Under the pieces are notes generated by a model, which ran no database searches, was not told where the DNA came from, and was given only the letters and a program-made list of their open reading frames with translations. From DAOUMU01 sp034409055 (GTDB lineage: Bacteria; Chloroflexota; Anaerolineae; 4572-78; J111): a DNA stretch of 9,137 bases. The stretch spans positions 1 to 9,137 of the forward strand of contig DAOUMU010000008.1 of NCBI GenBank assembly GCA_034409055.1, in the 5' to 3' direction. Shown one piece after another: positions 1-6,418 of the stretch. The position numbers and the translations under genes are program-made. Numbering within the stretch: position 1 is the stretch's first letter; every line of letters begins with the position of its first letter.

Positions 1-56
1 AAACGGTTGAGCAGAGCTTCCCGTTCACCTGTTCGCAGACTTATCCGAATACGCAT
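1..56 (-). CDS. 5' end of an unidentified gene running off the left edge
   Basis: An ATG at 56 opens a frame that stays open to the window edge and reads MRIRISLRTGEREALLNR. A strong Shine-Dalgarno sequence (GGAGGT at 66-71 on the plus strand, read on the minus) lies about 8 nt upstream, and a plausible promoter lies further up. Only 18 codons are visible. The short basic N-terminus with an 'ER..LL' helix is reminiscent of small regulators or of the N-terminal helix-turn-helix of IS630-type transposases, but that is a guess and no family is assigned. The SD is the main reason to believe it is a real gene. Confidence 0.6.
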   Translation of the reverse strand, partial: MRIRISLRTGEREALLNR

Positions 57-109
57 TGTTTCCTACCTCCTCAATGAATTTGCGGTTGCTGGGGCAGAAG
101 GTTAATCGT

Positions 110-129
110 ATTTGGTCAAATGTCCAAAT
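110..129. promoter_or_regulatory. Imperfect palindrome, possible operator in the leader of the left-edge gene
   Basis: ATTTGG (110-115) and CCAAAT (124-129) are 6-bp inverted arms around an 8-bp centre. The site lies between the putative promoter (208-236) and the ribosome-binding site of the gene starting at 56, where a repressor or RNA hairpin could act. The arms are short and AT-rich, so chance is a fair alternative. Confidence 0.25.
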
Positions 130-196
130 TCAGGGAGCTTTTGAACTGCGTATTTTTTCAGTTGGTTTCGTGACCCTCAATGACTAAACCGTGCGC

Positions 197-213
197 TTAT
201 CTTAACCTCTATA
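197..213. repeat. 17-bp direct repeat, copy 1
   Basis: TTATCTTAACCTCTATA recurs at 247-263 with one mismatch (C207 versus G257). The two copies start exactly 50 bp apart. This copy contains the putative -10 box of a minus-strand promoter, so the pair could be a repeated binding site about five helical turns apart, or a short duplication left by rearrangement at the truncated GYD gene. Confidence 0.6.
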
Positions 214-236
214 GGGCAACCTTTCTGTTATGTAAA
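208..236 (-). promoter_or_regulatory. Putative sigma-70-type promoter for the left-edge gene
   Basis: Read on the minus strand, TTTACA (231-236) and TATAGA (208-213) are separated by 17 nt, a consensus spacing. The -35 box matches TTGACA at five of six positions and the -10 box matches TATAAT at four of six. Transcription would start near 200 and give a leader of about 145 nt before the ATG at 56. This is a sequence match only. Confidence 0.35.
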
Positions 237-246
237 CTCAAAATCT

Positions 247-263
247 TTATCTTAACGTCTATA
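247..263. repeat. 17-bp direct repeat, copy 2
   Basis: TTATCTTAACGTCTATA is the second copy of the repeat at 197-213, differing at one base. It lies upstream of the putative -35 box and overlaps the broken 5' end of the GYD remnant, where the in-frame TAA at 253-255 ends the similarity. Confidence 0.6.
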
Positions 264-450
264 TTATGCCTTTGGCGAGGATGATGTTCTTGGCATTGCG
301 GATTTTCCAGACAATGCGACCGCCGCAGCCTTTTCTCTAGCGATCAACGCCAGTGGAGCGGTCAAGGCTAGGACGACTGTCCTGATGACCTCCGAAGAGG
401 TTGACGAAGCGGCCAAAAAGACTGTCGATTACCGCCCGCCGGGCCAATAG
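256..450 (+). pseudogene. GYD-domain protein, truncated at the 5' end
   Basis: The plus-strand frame 256-450 (64 codons plus TAG) encodes the C-terminal two thirds of a small GYD-domain protein, whose full length is usually about 95-105 residues. Hallmarks include YYAFGEDDVLGIADFPDN, then SLAINASGAVKARTTVL, then a TSEEVDEAAKK segment and the terminal VDYRPPGQ. Stand-alone GYD proteins are small ferredoxin-like-fold proteins of unknown function. There is no start codon: an in-frame TAA at 253-255 precedes the similarity, and the roughly 40 expected N-terminal residues are not found in any frame of 181-255. It is therefore a remnant cut off at its 5' side, next to the 17-bp direct repeat. The intact C-terminus argues for a recent deletion or rearrangement. 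Confidence 0.78.
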
Positions 451-922
451 CAATTCCCCATTGATTGTAGGTGTGGACCTGCTCAATTTGTCATTTGCAA
501 GGTAATTCCTGTCAAAGGCTGGATGTTTTTCCTCCAAAATAAAGAGTATTGGGAATGTCATATGGGCAGGTCTACGAACTGCATACACACGCGAAGCGTC
601 CGCCGTAAAACATAGACCCCAATATTCGCACTTACCAGTCGCCCCCCAGGGGATGATACTGTCAGCCGAACCACCTCGGCGGTTGGACTTGATGATGTCA
701 CCTAATTGGGGTATCATCGCACCAACATCACGTTGCAGTTGTTAAAGAAAGGGTGTCTTGCGGGCGCTTGAAGCCGAGCGTTAGCTGCTTGATTATTTTA
801 GGCCAAATTTCCTGGGGGGAAGACATTGACTCTATGGCTTGGCCGGAAAACTGAAAGGTAAACTGATGCCAAACCACCGACTAAGGATCTGTAAAAAAAT
901 AAGTTGTGCATTTCTACGGTAA
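451..922. other. Intergenic stretch with no recognisable gene
   Basis: Between the two gene remnants I find no ORF with a credible start signal or family resemblance on either strand. A 126-codon minus-strand frame (337-717) overlaps the GYD remnant in antisense, has no Shine-Dalgarno sequence before its ATG and resembles no family I can name. The composition is patchy, with a G/C run near 640-655 and AT-rich sequence after 790, consistent with non-coding or decayed DNA. Confidence 0.5.
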
Positions 923-1147
923 AATCACGGGGAAAATGCACAAGTAATTCTTTTACACCTCCTAACAACACGAACTGTCATCATCACGATTTCTATATCT
1001 CTGTTGTTCTTGATTACAAATACGGTCCAGGCTGGCGATGGTCAATGGCACAGCTTAGGACCAGAGGGTGGTCTCATTCAAATCCTCGCCATTGATCCGC
1101 AGAATCCGCAGAAATTATGTGGTTATCAGGTTAATGTGCAAAGGTAA
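923..1147 (+). pseudogene. N-terminal remnant of a secreted beta-propeller (BNR/sortilin-like) protein
   Basis: This open frame contains a typical signal peptide: Arg-Thr followed by the hydrophobic run VIITISISLLFLI and a likely cleavage after TNTVQA. The mature start GDGQWHSLGPEGGLIQILAI leads into DPQNPQKL, which matches the first blade of BNR/sortilin-type propellers ('W..LGPEGG.I..LAIDP.NP..LY.GT'). After KL the similarity collapses (CGYQVNVQR) and a TAA follows at 1145-1147. No ATG exists in this frame before the signal peptide, and the next upstream stop is at 920-922. Both ends thus look damaged. Such proteins are usually hundreds of residues long and exported, so only a small piece remains. 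The assignment rests on a short match. Confidence 0.55.
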
Positions 1148-1309
1148 TGCTAACGGTGGCCGATAGCCGGCGCACTGGCACAAGAATTGATTTGACAGTT
1201 TAGTACTTGGGGAAAAGGGGGCAACAATGAATGGCTTGATCGAGTGGAAGGTTGAAAGAGAAATTCGATTGTCTATCTGTTCTCCAATTTTGAAATTGTG
1301 ATGGCGTTT

Positions 1310-2101
1310 TTACCGCATCTCCTGCCCACCGGTCACGTTAATCGCCTGCCCGATCATATAACCGGACTGGTCAGAGGCCAAAAAGACGACCACGTTGCAA
1401 ACATCCTCGTAGGTGCAGCCTCGCTTCATCGGCACCTGGTCGACGTACCTCTGGCGCACTTCCGCCTCGCTGATGCCCCACTTCTTGGCATACTGGCTGT
1501 AGAGAGAGTTCACCCAGAGCGGCGAGTCAAGTAGATTGCCGGGGCACACCGCGTTGACCCGCACCCCGTACTCGGCCAAATCCAGGGCGATACTCTGCGT
1601 CAGGCCGACCCCGCCAAACTTACTGGCCGCATAAGCCGAGTTTTTGTAGCTGCCCTTTTTACCCGACTTCGAGTTTACTTGAATAATCACCCCGCTCTTT
1701 TGGGCCTTCATGGGCCGGGCGGCGTGTTTGGCCACCAGGAAATAGCCAAACAAGTTAACGTTCATCACGGCCCGCCATTTGTCGGCCGGAAACTCGCTGA
1801 TCTCACCGGCAATGAGGATGCCGGCATTGGACACAACGATGTCCAGGCGACCAAACTGTTCCAGAGTTTGTTCGACCATAGCCGCCACTTGCGACTCGAC
1901 GGTCACGTCAACCTTTATGGCCAACGTTTGCCGGTCGGTGGCAGCGGCAATGTCAGCCGCCGTATCTATCGCAGTTTCCTCATTCAGATCAGCCACAACC
2001 ACGTGCGCTCCTTCGGCAGCCAGGCGCTGGCAAATGGCCTGGCCCAGGCCCTGGCCGCCACCGGTGACCAGGGCAATTCGGTCTTGTAATAGTTTTGTCA
2101 T
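1310..2101 (-). CDS. srlD: Sorbitol-6-phosphate 2-dehydrogenase-like SDR
   Basis: A 263-residue classical short-chain dehydrogenase. The NAD-binding TGGGQGLG motif is at 13-20, Asp38 ends the second strand (favouring NAD over NADP), NAG is at 92-94, and the catalytic set is Asn116, Ser144, Tyr157 and Lys161 (YAASK). The core resembles E. coli SrlD (GutD) very closely: NSKSGKKGS, KFGGVGLTQSIALDLAEYG, VPMKRGC and the C-terminal INVTGGQEM all have near-identical counterparts there. SrlD oxidises D-glucitol 6-phosphate to fructose 6-phosphate in the cytoplasm. The ATG at 2101 overlaps the stop of the upstream GpsA-like gene (ATGA) and has GGAGG 4 nt before it, so translation is probably coupled. 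It is the last gene of the operon; no clear terminator hairpin is visible downstream. A lactaldehyde-type role, as in the SDR half of RhaEW, is possible, but the SrlD resemblance is stronger. Confidence 0.85.
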   Translation of the reverse strand: MTKLLQDRIALVTGGGQGLGQAICQRLAAEGAHVVVADLNEETAIDTAADIAAATDRQTLAIKVDVTVESQVAAMVEQTLEQFGRLDIVVSNAGILIAGEISEFPADKWRAVMNVNLFGYFLVAKHAARPMKAQKSGVIIQVNSKSGKKGSYKNSAYAASKFGGVGLTQSIALDLAEYGVRVNAVCPGNLLDSPLWVNSLYSQYAKKWGISEAEVRQRYVDQVPMKRGCTYEDVCNVVVFLASDQSGYMIGQAINVTGGQEMR

Positions 2102-3162
2102 GATTCCTCCAACTTGAAGAATGTATTCAACGGTAGGTCGGCGGGCCGGCCGTGAACAACAATATCAACCAGGGTCCGCATCAAGGGCAACGCTTCCGGG
2201 GCGCAAAGGCCCCGGGCCGTCAGCTTGGGCAGGGCTGCGCCCATCGTTCGTATCGTCTCAACCGCCTCTAACGTCTCCCCGGCCATCATCGCCTGGGCTT
2301 CGCTCAAGCTGTGCCCCAGGCCCAACAGTTGTCCCAGGCGTACATTACGTCCTCCCTGGCAGGTTACATAAAGATCACCGGCGCCCGGTAAGCCGTAAGC
2401 CAAGGCCCGCCTGCCGCCCATCATCTGTAACAGGCTAGCCATCTCCATACATGCCTGGCTAAAAACCGCCGCAGCCAGGTTGTGCATGTGAGCCCCGGCC
2501 CTATCAGGCCCCCCAGTCCGCTCTAATAAGCCGGCCACTACCCCCACACTCAGGGCGTAGGCGTTCTTAAGGGCAGCACAAATTTCTAAGCCGACCAAAT
2601 CGGTGGTGGTCCAGACGTGATAATAGGCAGTACGAAACGTCGCCGCCAGGTGGTCGGCCACAGCACTATCACGAGCGCCAAAGACAACACCACTCTGGCG
2701 ACGACCGGCTAATTCGCCGGCAATACACGGCCCGCCAATAGCAGCCAACTTGACCTGAGCCCGGATAGCCGCTGGCAGTTCGCTGGCCAGTACGTCGGGC
2801 AGGATCAGCAGGTCACCGTTTTCCGCAGCTTCCAGCCCCTTGGTGACGGCAATGATCAACTGCCCCGGCTGCAGGTAGAGGCCGATTTTTTGCCCGATCC
2901 AATGGGTCCCCAGGGAGTTCACCCCACTGACGATAATCTCTACATCAGCCAGAGCCTGAGCGATCTCGTCTACATAATAGGCTCGCACCCCGGCCGGGAG
3001 CTCACGTTTGAGCCGGGGGTGATAATGCTGCTCGCGGCAGCTTTTGATGATATCGTTGTCCAGGTGGGTGCCCACCAACCGGATGGTGTGCCCATTATCG
3101 GCCAGCGGATAAGCAATGGCTGTGCCCATCACGCCAGCCCCTACAATGGCCACCCTTGTCAT
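2098..3162 (-). CDS. gpsA: NAD(P)-dependent glycerol-3-phosphate dehydrogenase family protein (GpsA-like)
   Basis: A 354-residue cytoplasmic GpsA-family enzyme, which interconverts dihydroxyacetone phosphate and sn-glycerol 3-phosphate. The nucleotide-binding GAGVMG is at 8-13, TKGLE includes Lys108, GGPCIAGELAG stands for the family's GPSFA.E.. motif (143-153), LKN has the catalytic-type Lys199, and GLPGAGDLYVTC (257-268) is followed by phosphate-binding-type Arg272-Asn273. The ATG at 3162 is preferred because GGAG (3169-3172) lies 6 nt upstream and the GAGVMG strand begins at once. The frame is open to an ATG at 3276, but the 38 extra residues do not look like family sequence. In a sugar operon it may reduce the DHAP released by the aldolase, or act on a related ketose phosphate. 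It could also be the only GpsA of the organism; the symbol denotes family, not proven role. Confidence 0.82.
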   Translation of the reverse strand: MTRVAIVGAGVMGTAIAYPLADNGHTIRLVGTHLDNDIIKSCREQHYHPRLKRELPAGVRAYYVDEIAQALADVEIIVSGVNSLGTHWIGQKIGLYLQPGQLIIAVTKGLEAAENGDLLILPDVLASELPAAIRAQVKLAAIGGPCIAGELAGRRQSGVVFGARDSAVADHLAATFRTAYYHVWTTTDLVGLEICAALKNAYALSVGVVAGLLERTGGPDRAGAHMHNLAAAVFSQACMEMASLLQMMGGRRALAYGLPGAGDLYVTCQGGRNVRLGQLLGLGHSLSEAQAMMAGETLEAVETIRTMGAALPKLTARGLCAPEALPLMRTLVDIVVHGRPADLPLNTFFKLEES

Positions 3163-3334
3163 GATGTTCTCCAGTGTGCTCTGAACGGACCAGTACGAAG
3201 ATCTGTGCAGATTTGCTGCCTTTCTGAGGGACAGTTCGCGTTTGGGGCGATGGACTGTGGTCCACCGTGAGCCCATACGCGGTTGAAACCGCTTCTTGAG
3301 GGCTACGCCGCAATGTCCGCCTGCACGGATTTAG
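3163..3334. promoter_or_regulatory. 172-nt gap with three small palindromes
   Basis: This is the only sizeable gap in the operon. It holds ATCTGTGCAGAT (3201-3212, 5-bp arms), TGGAC-TGTG-GTCCA (3251-3264) and GCGGTT-GA-AACCGC (3279-3292, 6-bp arms). They could be operators, processing hairpins or decay of a lost segment, and might let gpsA and srlD be expressed differently from the genes before them. I see no convincing -35/-10 pair, and no terminator T-run follows the hairpins. Confidence 0.3.
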
Positions 3335-5053
3335 TCAAGGCAGCATCAACTCTAAAAACTCTTCCTCCGCCTCAACGGTCCATTCCCGGCCGTCCTTTAA
3401 CCTGGCATAAACGGTCGGCAACTTTTCCTTCAAATCGGGCAATGCCGTCAGGGGGAAATCCTTAATCTGGGGAAAGATGACCACCTTGCCGGGGAATCTG
3501 GCCTCCTGGACAGACTTAAATCCCTCAAACGCAGCATTGAGCGAGCCAATGGCCGCTACCGAGCGGTTGGGGGAAAGCTGCCTGGTTTCTGTCTGGTACA
3601 ACATCAAGCGCAGATCATCAATCGTCGAAGCCGTGTGGCCGATAAAGCGCACGTTCTGCTGATAAACCGCGCTCAGGTCCAAGGTGGCCATCGTACCCCG
3701 TTTCAGTCCGGCAAAAATATTCATAATACCATTGGCAGCCAGATAGTTGGCCGACTCAGAGGCGACCACCGCCGCCGGAGCCAGGACAATGATGTCGTCA
3801 AAACCATCACCGGCCACCTCGGCCAGGCGTGACTGATAGGCCTCTTCTTTGACCCCCAGACAGACAAAGTTGATCCCTTTGGCCCGAGCTTCGGCGCCAA
3901 ACATATCCTCCAAAACTTGCAAACGCTCAGCGAACAAATCGGTACACAAGATGGTTTTAGGAGGCGTGGCCATTTGCACGGCCCGTTGAACGTGCATCTG
4001 GCCCATTGGTCCACCGGCACCCACAAACCAGGCCCTGCCCCCGGTTTTTAGCTCTGATGGGATAGGATAATCGCTATAGGCTCGAGCAATATCAGGTCCC
4101 GGTCCACCTACATAGGTCCAGCGGTTGTAATGAATCCGGCCCACATCCACCTGCACCGGTTGGGCTAAGGCGGCCTCGGCCATAAGGGCCACAATGCCAA
4201 AGTCATTCAGCTGGGGGCTGGCCGCTTCGATAATATCTGGATCAGGGCCGAGAATAATGATGTCGTCAAAGGTCGGCAAATCAGCTTCAGGGTCCTGGAA
4301 CATTTCCGGGGTGATATCGATCAGTTCGACTTGCAGCCGGGCTGCTTGTTCTTTGAGTCTGGCCGCAAATGCTTCGGGTACATTGGTTAGCGCCAGGCGG
4401 GCCGGGTGACCGGTTTCATCAAAGCCGGCGCTGAAAAAGTAATCATCCCTGGCCTGAGGCGTGCCAATGATCCAGGTGGCCCCTCCCGCTTTTAGGCCGG
4501 TCCGGTATTGGAGCTGGTAGGCAGCAATCACGCAGGCCCACGGCTCGGCCAGGGCGCTTTCGGCGTAGCCGGTTTCCGGCTGGACCGGCAACAAGTAATT
4601 ACCGTGGTCCCCGTTGAGCACGCGCTGGTCAATCACGTTGTATTGAGACATACCGCCCTGGATCATGTAACCATAAGCATAGTTGACCCCGCCAGAATAA
4701 ATGTCAGCCTGCACGATAAAACGATCACCCACTTTGTACTGATCCCGCAAGTTTTCACCGACGCCAACCACAGTCAAGGCTACTTCGTGGCCCAACACCA
4801 CCGGCTCCTTTTTTATATCGCGGAAGATGCGGGGATGCTGCTCACCGGCATTAATCACCTTGATGTCGGAGAAGCAAATACCACAGGCGTCGTGGCGAAC
4901 TAACAGTTCATCAGGGCCATAGGCTGGAATACCTGCGTCAATCGGTTGCCCATTATCGCCCAGGTTCTCCAGACCGGCGCCATAAAGGGGCCAAAGATTG
5001 TTTGTCTCGGCCAATGCTTTGGCCTCACGATAGAGACTTAATTTGTCACTCAT
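3335..5053 (-). CDS. Zinc-dependent MDR dehydrogenase related to L-sorbose-1-phosphate reductase, with a duplicated Rossmann region
   Basis: A 572-residue medium-chain dehydrogenase. The N-terminal GroES-like catalytic domain has CGICFSD (57-63) with zinc-ligand Cys60, GHE (88-90), and AEPWACVIAAYQ with Glu170. No Cys lies between 61 and 172, so the four-Cys structural zinc site is absent. Similarity to Klebsiella-type SorE is visible at GHE, 'GDRFIVQA', 'EP..CVI.A', GDGFDDIIVLAP, NIFAG and the C-terminal GK..IFP segment. SorE (about 410 residues) reduces L-sorbose 1-phosphate to D-glucitol 6-phosphate, the substrate of the SrlD-like enzyme in this operon. The extra length is an additional Rossmann-like unit: residues about 189-326 (GTPQARD loop, FDDIIILGP) mirror 338-484 (GAGGPMG at 345-351, FDDIIVLAP). 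Only the second has an intact glycine-rich loop. AGGAG lies 4 nt before the ATG, and the gene follows the PHP gene by 23 nt. Substrate is inferred only. Confidence 0.8.
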   Translation of the reverse strand: MSDKLSLYREAKALAETNNLWPLYGAGLENLGDNGQPIDAGIPAYGPDELLVRHDACGICFSDIKVINAGEQHPRIFRDIKKEPVVLGHEVALTVVGVGENLRDQYKVGDRFIVQADIYSGGVNYAYGYMIQGGMSQYNVIDQRVLNGDHGNYLLPVQPETGYAESALAEPWACVIAAYQLQYRTGLKAGGATWIIGTPQARDDYFFSAGFDETGHPARLALTNVPEAFAARLKEQAARLQVELIDITPEMFQDPEADLPTFDDIIILGPDPDIIEAASPQLNDFGIVALMAEAALAQPVQVDVGRIHYNRWTYVGGPGPDIARAYSDYPIPSELKTGGRAWFVGAGGPMGQMHVQRAVQMATPPKTILCTDLFAERLQVLEDMFGAEARAKGINFVCLGVKEEAYQSRLAEVAGDGFDDIIVLAPAAVVASESANYLAANGIMNIFAGLKRGTMATLDLSAVYQQNVRFIGHTASTIDDLRLMLYQTETRQLSPNRSVAAIGSLNAAFEGFKSVQEARFPGKVVIFPQIKDFPLTALPDLKEKLPTVYARLKDGREWTVEAEEEFLELMLP

Positions 5054-5076
5054 TTCGCTCCTATTCCTTCATCCTG

Positions 5077-6402
5077 TTATTTTGCTACATCGTCAACAAG
5101 TTGTTTAAGTTTTGCCAAACCGGCCGGTCCCGGCTCAACCTGCCGCCCCAGTTGGGTGTAAAAGGCATTACGTTCGGGACGAGCGGGGAAGTGGGTCTTG
5201 GCCCACTCACTTTGGTAGCCCCGTCCCAAAGCACGTTGGGCAACGGTATGCCCATAGATAAAGAAAGCCCCGTCTATAAAAGCCTCACGAACCGGGGCCA
5301 ACTCCGGCGTATCGAAATCATCAACCAGTTTTTGCCCATAACTATTCATCTCAGTCCCGATGTTCAGCGGCAGGTCCAACTTTTGGGCCAGTTCGACCAC
5401 CTCATACAGTTTCTGCACCTTAAGACGCTTGATCTCCGGATCAGCAAAGTTCCAGTTGCGATCCGGGATGATGTTGAGGGCCACCACCCCCCGGCTGATT
5501 AATAGCTCTAGCAACTCTTCAATGGCCTGTTCACCGGGCGAGGTCCCATCCAACCAGGCGGCGCAGGGCAGGGCCTCACAAGCCAAAATGAGTTGGTGGA
5601 ACTCATCGACGGTGGGAAAAGTATCGGGGCCGGGCTGGACATACCCAATTCCACCCCGTTTCATCAATTTGGCTCGCACCAAATTTTGAAACCTGGACTT
5701 GTCCTCGATAATGGCGGCTATTTGGCCAGACTCCATATTTAATTTGTCGGCCCAGAAGGCAACCCGGTCCGACACCGTGTGCTCGGCGGCCTGTAAATAG
5801 GCCGCCAGCATGTGTCGCTCGGTGGCATTTCCCTTGGGGGTGAGCGGGAGCACGTCCCGTTCATAGTCAATGGTTAGCGGAGACAGGTGAGCATTGACTC
5901 GGGCCAACATATCCCGATTCCGTTCGGTAGCCCGGCGGCGCATATCGGCCAGGATAGGAGCCACAGAAGCAGGCACCTGGCCGGTGGTGAAACCAATACC
6001 CATATGATAGAAAACACCCGGTTCGCCGGGAGAGTTGATTTCGCGGGTAGCAAATTCGGGGATATAGACGCGAGTCTCAATGCTGGCACTGCCCCGCACC
6101 CCGACAGTTTCACAAGCAGCCAGAAACTCTTCCACCCCATCCAGAACATCAAAATCAACAATCCCCATCAGTTTGAAGCCCCGCCGTCTGGCTAACCAGG
6201 CCAGTGAGGTCGGTGAGTGGCCGTAACTGTTGAATGAAAAGAAGGTGTGGCAATGCATGTTAGCCACATCCATAGACGAGGGAATTTGAATAGTGCCTTG
6301 TTCCGCCAGGGCCATCAATTCCCGCAGGGCCTCGGCTCGAACCTTGGGAGAAAAATTATTTAAATTTGTTTCCAGAGTATTAATTCTTTGATCAAGCTGC
6401 AT
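5077..6402 (-). CDS. PHP-domain metal-dependent hydrolase
   Basis: A 441-residue protein of the polymerase-and-histidinol-phosphatase (PHP) superfamily, which hydrolyse phosphoesters at a multinuclear metal centre. After a helical N-terminus (about 1-45) comes the first metal motif MHCHTFFSFNSYGHSP, with His50 and His52. Further probable ligands are Asp83/Asp85 in GIVDFDVLDG, Glu109 (IETRVY), His133 (FYHMGIG), Glu351 in GTEMNSYG, and His385 (YGH). The second motif reads DFD where many PHP proteins have TDHD. About 100 residues of mainly helical sequence (about 160-260) are inserted between the metal motifs. GAGGT lies 5 nt before the ATG, and the aldolase gene ends 16 nt upstream. The operon context suggests a sugar-phosphate or related phosphoester substrate, but nothing in the sequence shows which. 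PHP fold confidence is high; function is unknown. Confidence 0.75.
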   Translation of the reverse strand: MQLDQRINTLETNLNNFSPKVRAEALRELMALAEQGTIQIPSSMDVANMHCHTFFSFNSYGHSPTSLAWLARRRGFKLMGIVDFDVLDGVEEFLAACETVGVRGSASIETRVYIPEFATREINSPGEPGVFYHMGIGFTTGQVPASVAPILADMRRRATERNRDMLARVNAHLSPLTIDYERDVLPLTPKGNATERHMLAAYLQAAEHTVSDRVAFWADKLNMESGQIAAIIEDKSRFQNLVRAKLMKRGGIGYVQPGPDTFPTVDEFHQLILACEALPCAAWLDGTSPGEQAIEELLELLISRGVVALNIIPDRNWNFADPEIKRLKVQKLYEVVELAQKLDLPLNIGTEMNSYGQKLVDDFDTPELAPVREAFIDGAFFIYGHTVAQRALGRGYQSEWAKTHFPARPERNAFYTQLGRQVEPGPAGLAKLKQLVDDVAK

Positions 6403-6418
6403 AATTTACCTCACTTCA

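Noticed and set aside
337..717. Minus-strand ORF of 126 codons
   Set aside because: No Shine-Dalgarno sequence precedes its ATG, it overlaps the recognisable GYD remnant in antisense, and I recognise no family. An IIPWGAT stretch recalls SMI1/KNR4 proteins, but nothing around it supports that.
715..800. Possible integron attC-like site around GCGTTAGCTGC
   Set aside because: The core does not fit GTTRRRY, no matching RYYYAAC lies at a suitable distance upstream, and no paired inner arms were found.
904..1095. Plus-strand ORF of 63 codons
   Set aside because: It overlaps the propeller remnant in another frame and has low-complexity content without family resemblance; the frame with the signal peptide explains the region better.
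1283..1300. CAATTT-TG-AAATTG palindrome as operon terminator
   Set aside because: A 6-bp AT-only stem with a 2-nt loop and no following T-run is not a credible terminator.
1227..1301. Plus-strand 24-codon ORF (starts MNGLIEWK) after a purine-rich AAGGGGG
   Set aside because: It has an acceptable ribosome-binding site but is very short, has no recognised relatives and converges on the operon's end; chance is likely.
3163..3276. 38-residue N-terminal extension of the GpsA-like protein (ATG at 3276)
   Set aside because: A Shine-Dalgarno sequence just before the ATG at 3162 and the immediate start of the GAGVMG Rossmann strand support the shorter protein; the extension is basic and unlike the family.
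4508..5502. Long plus-strand ORFs antisense to the dehydrogenase and PHP genes
   Set aside because: They are mirror frames of well-supported minus-strand genes with intact motifs, and they show no family resemblance of their own.
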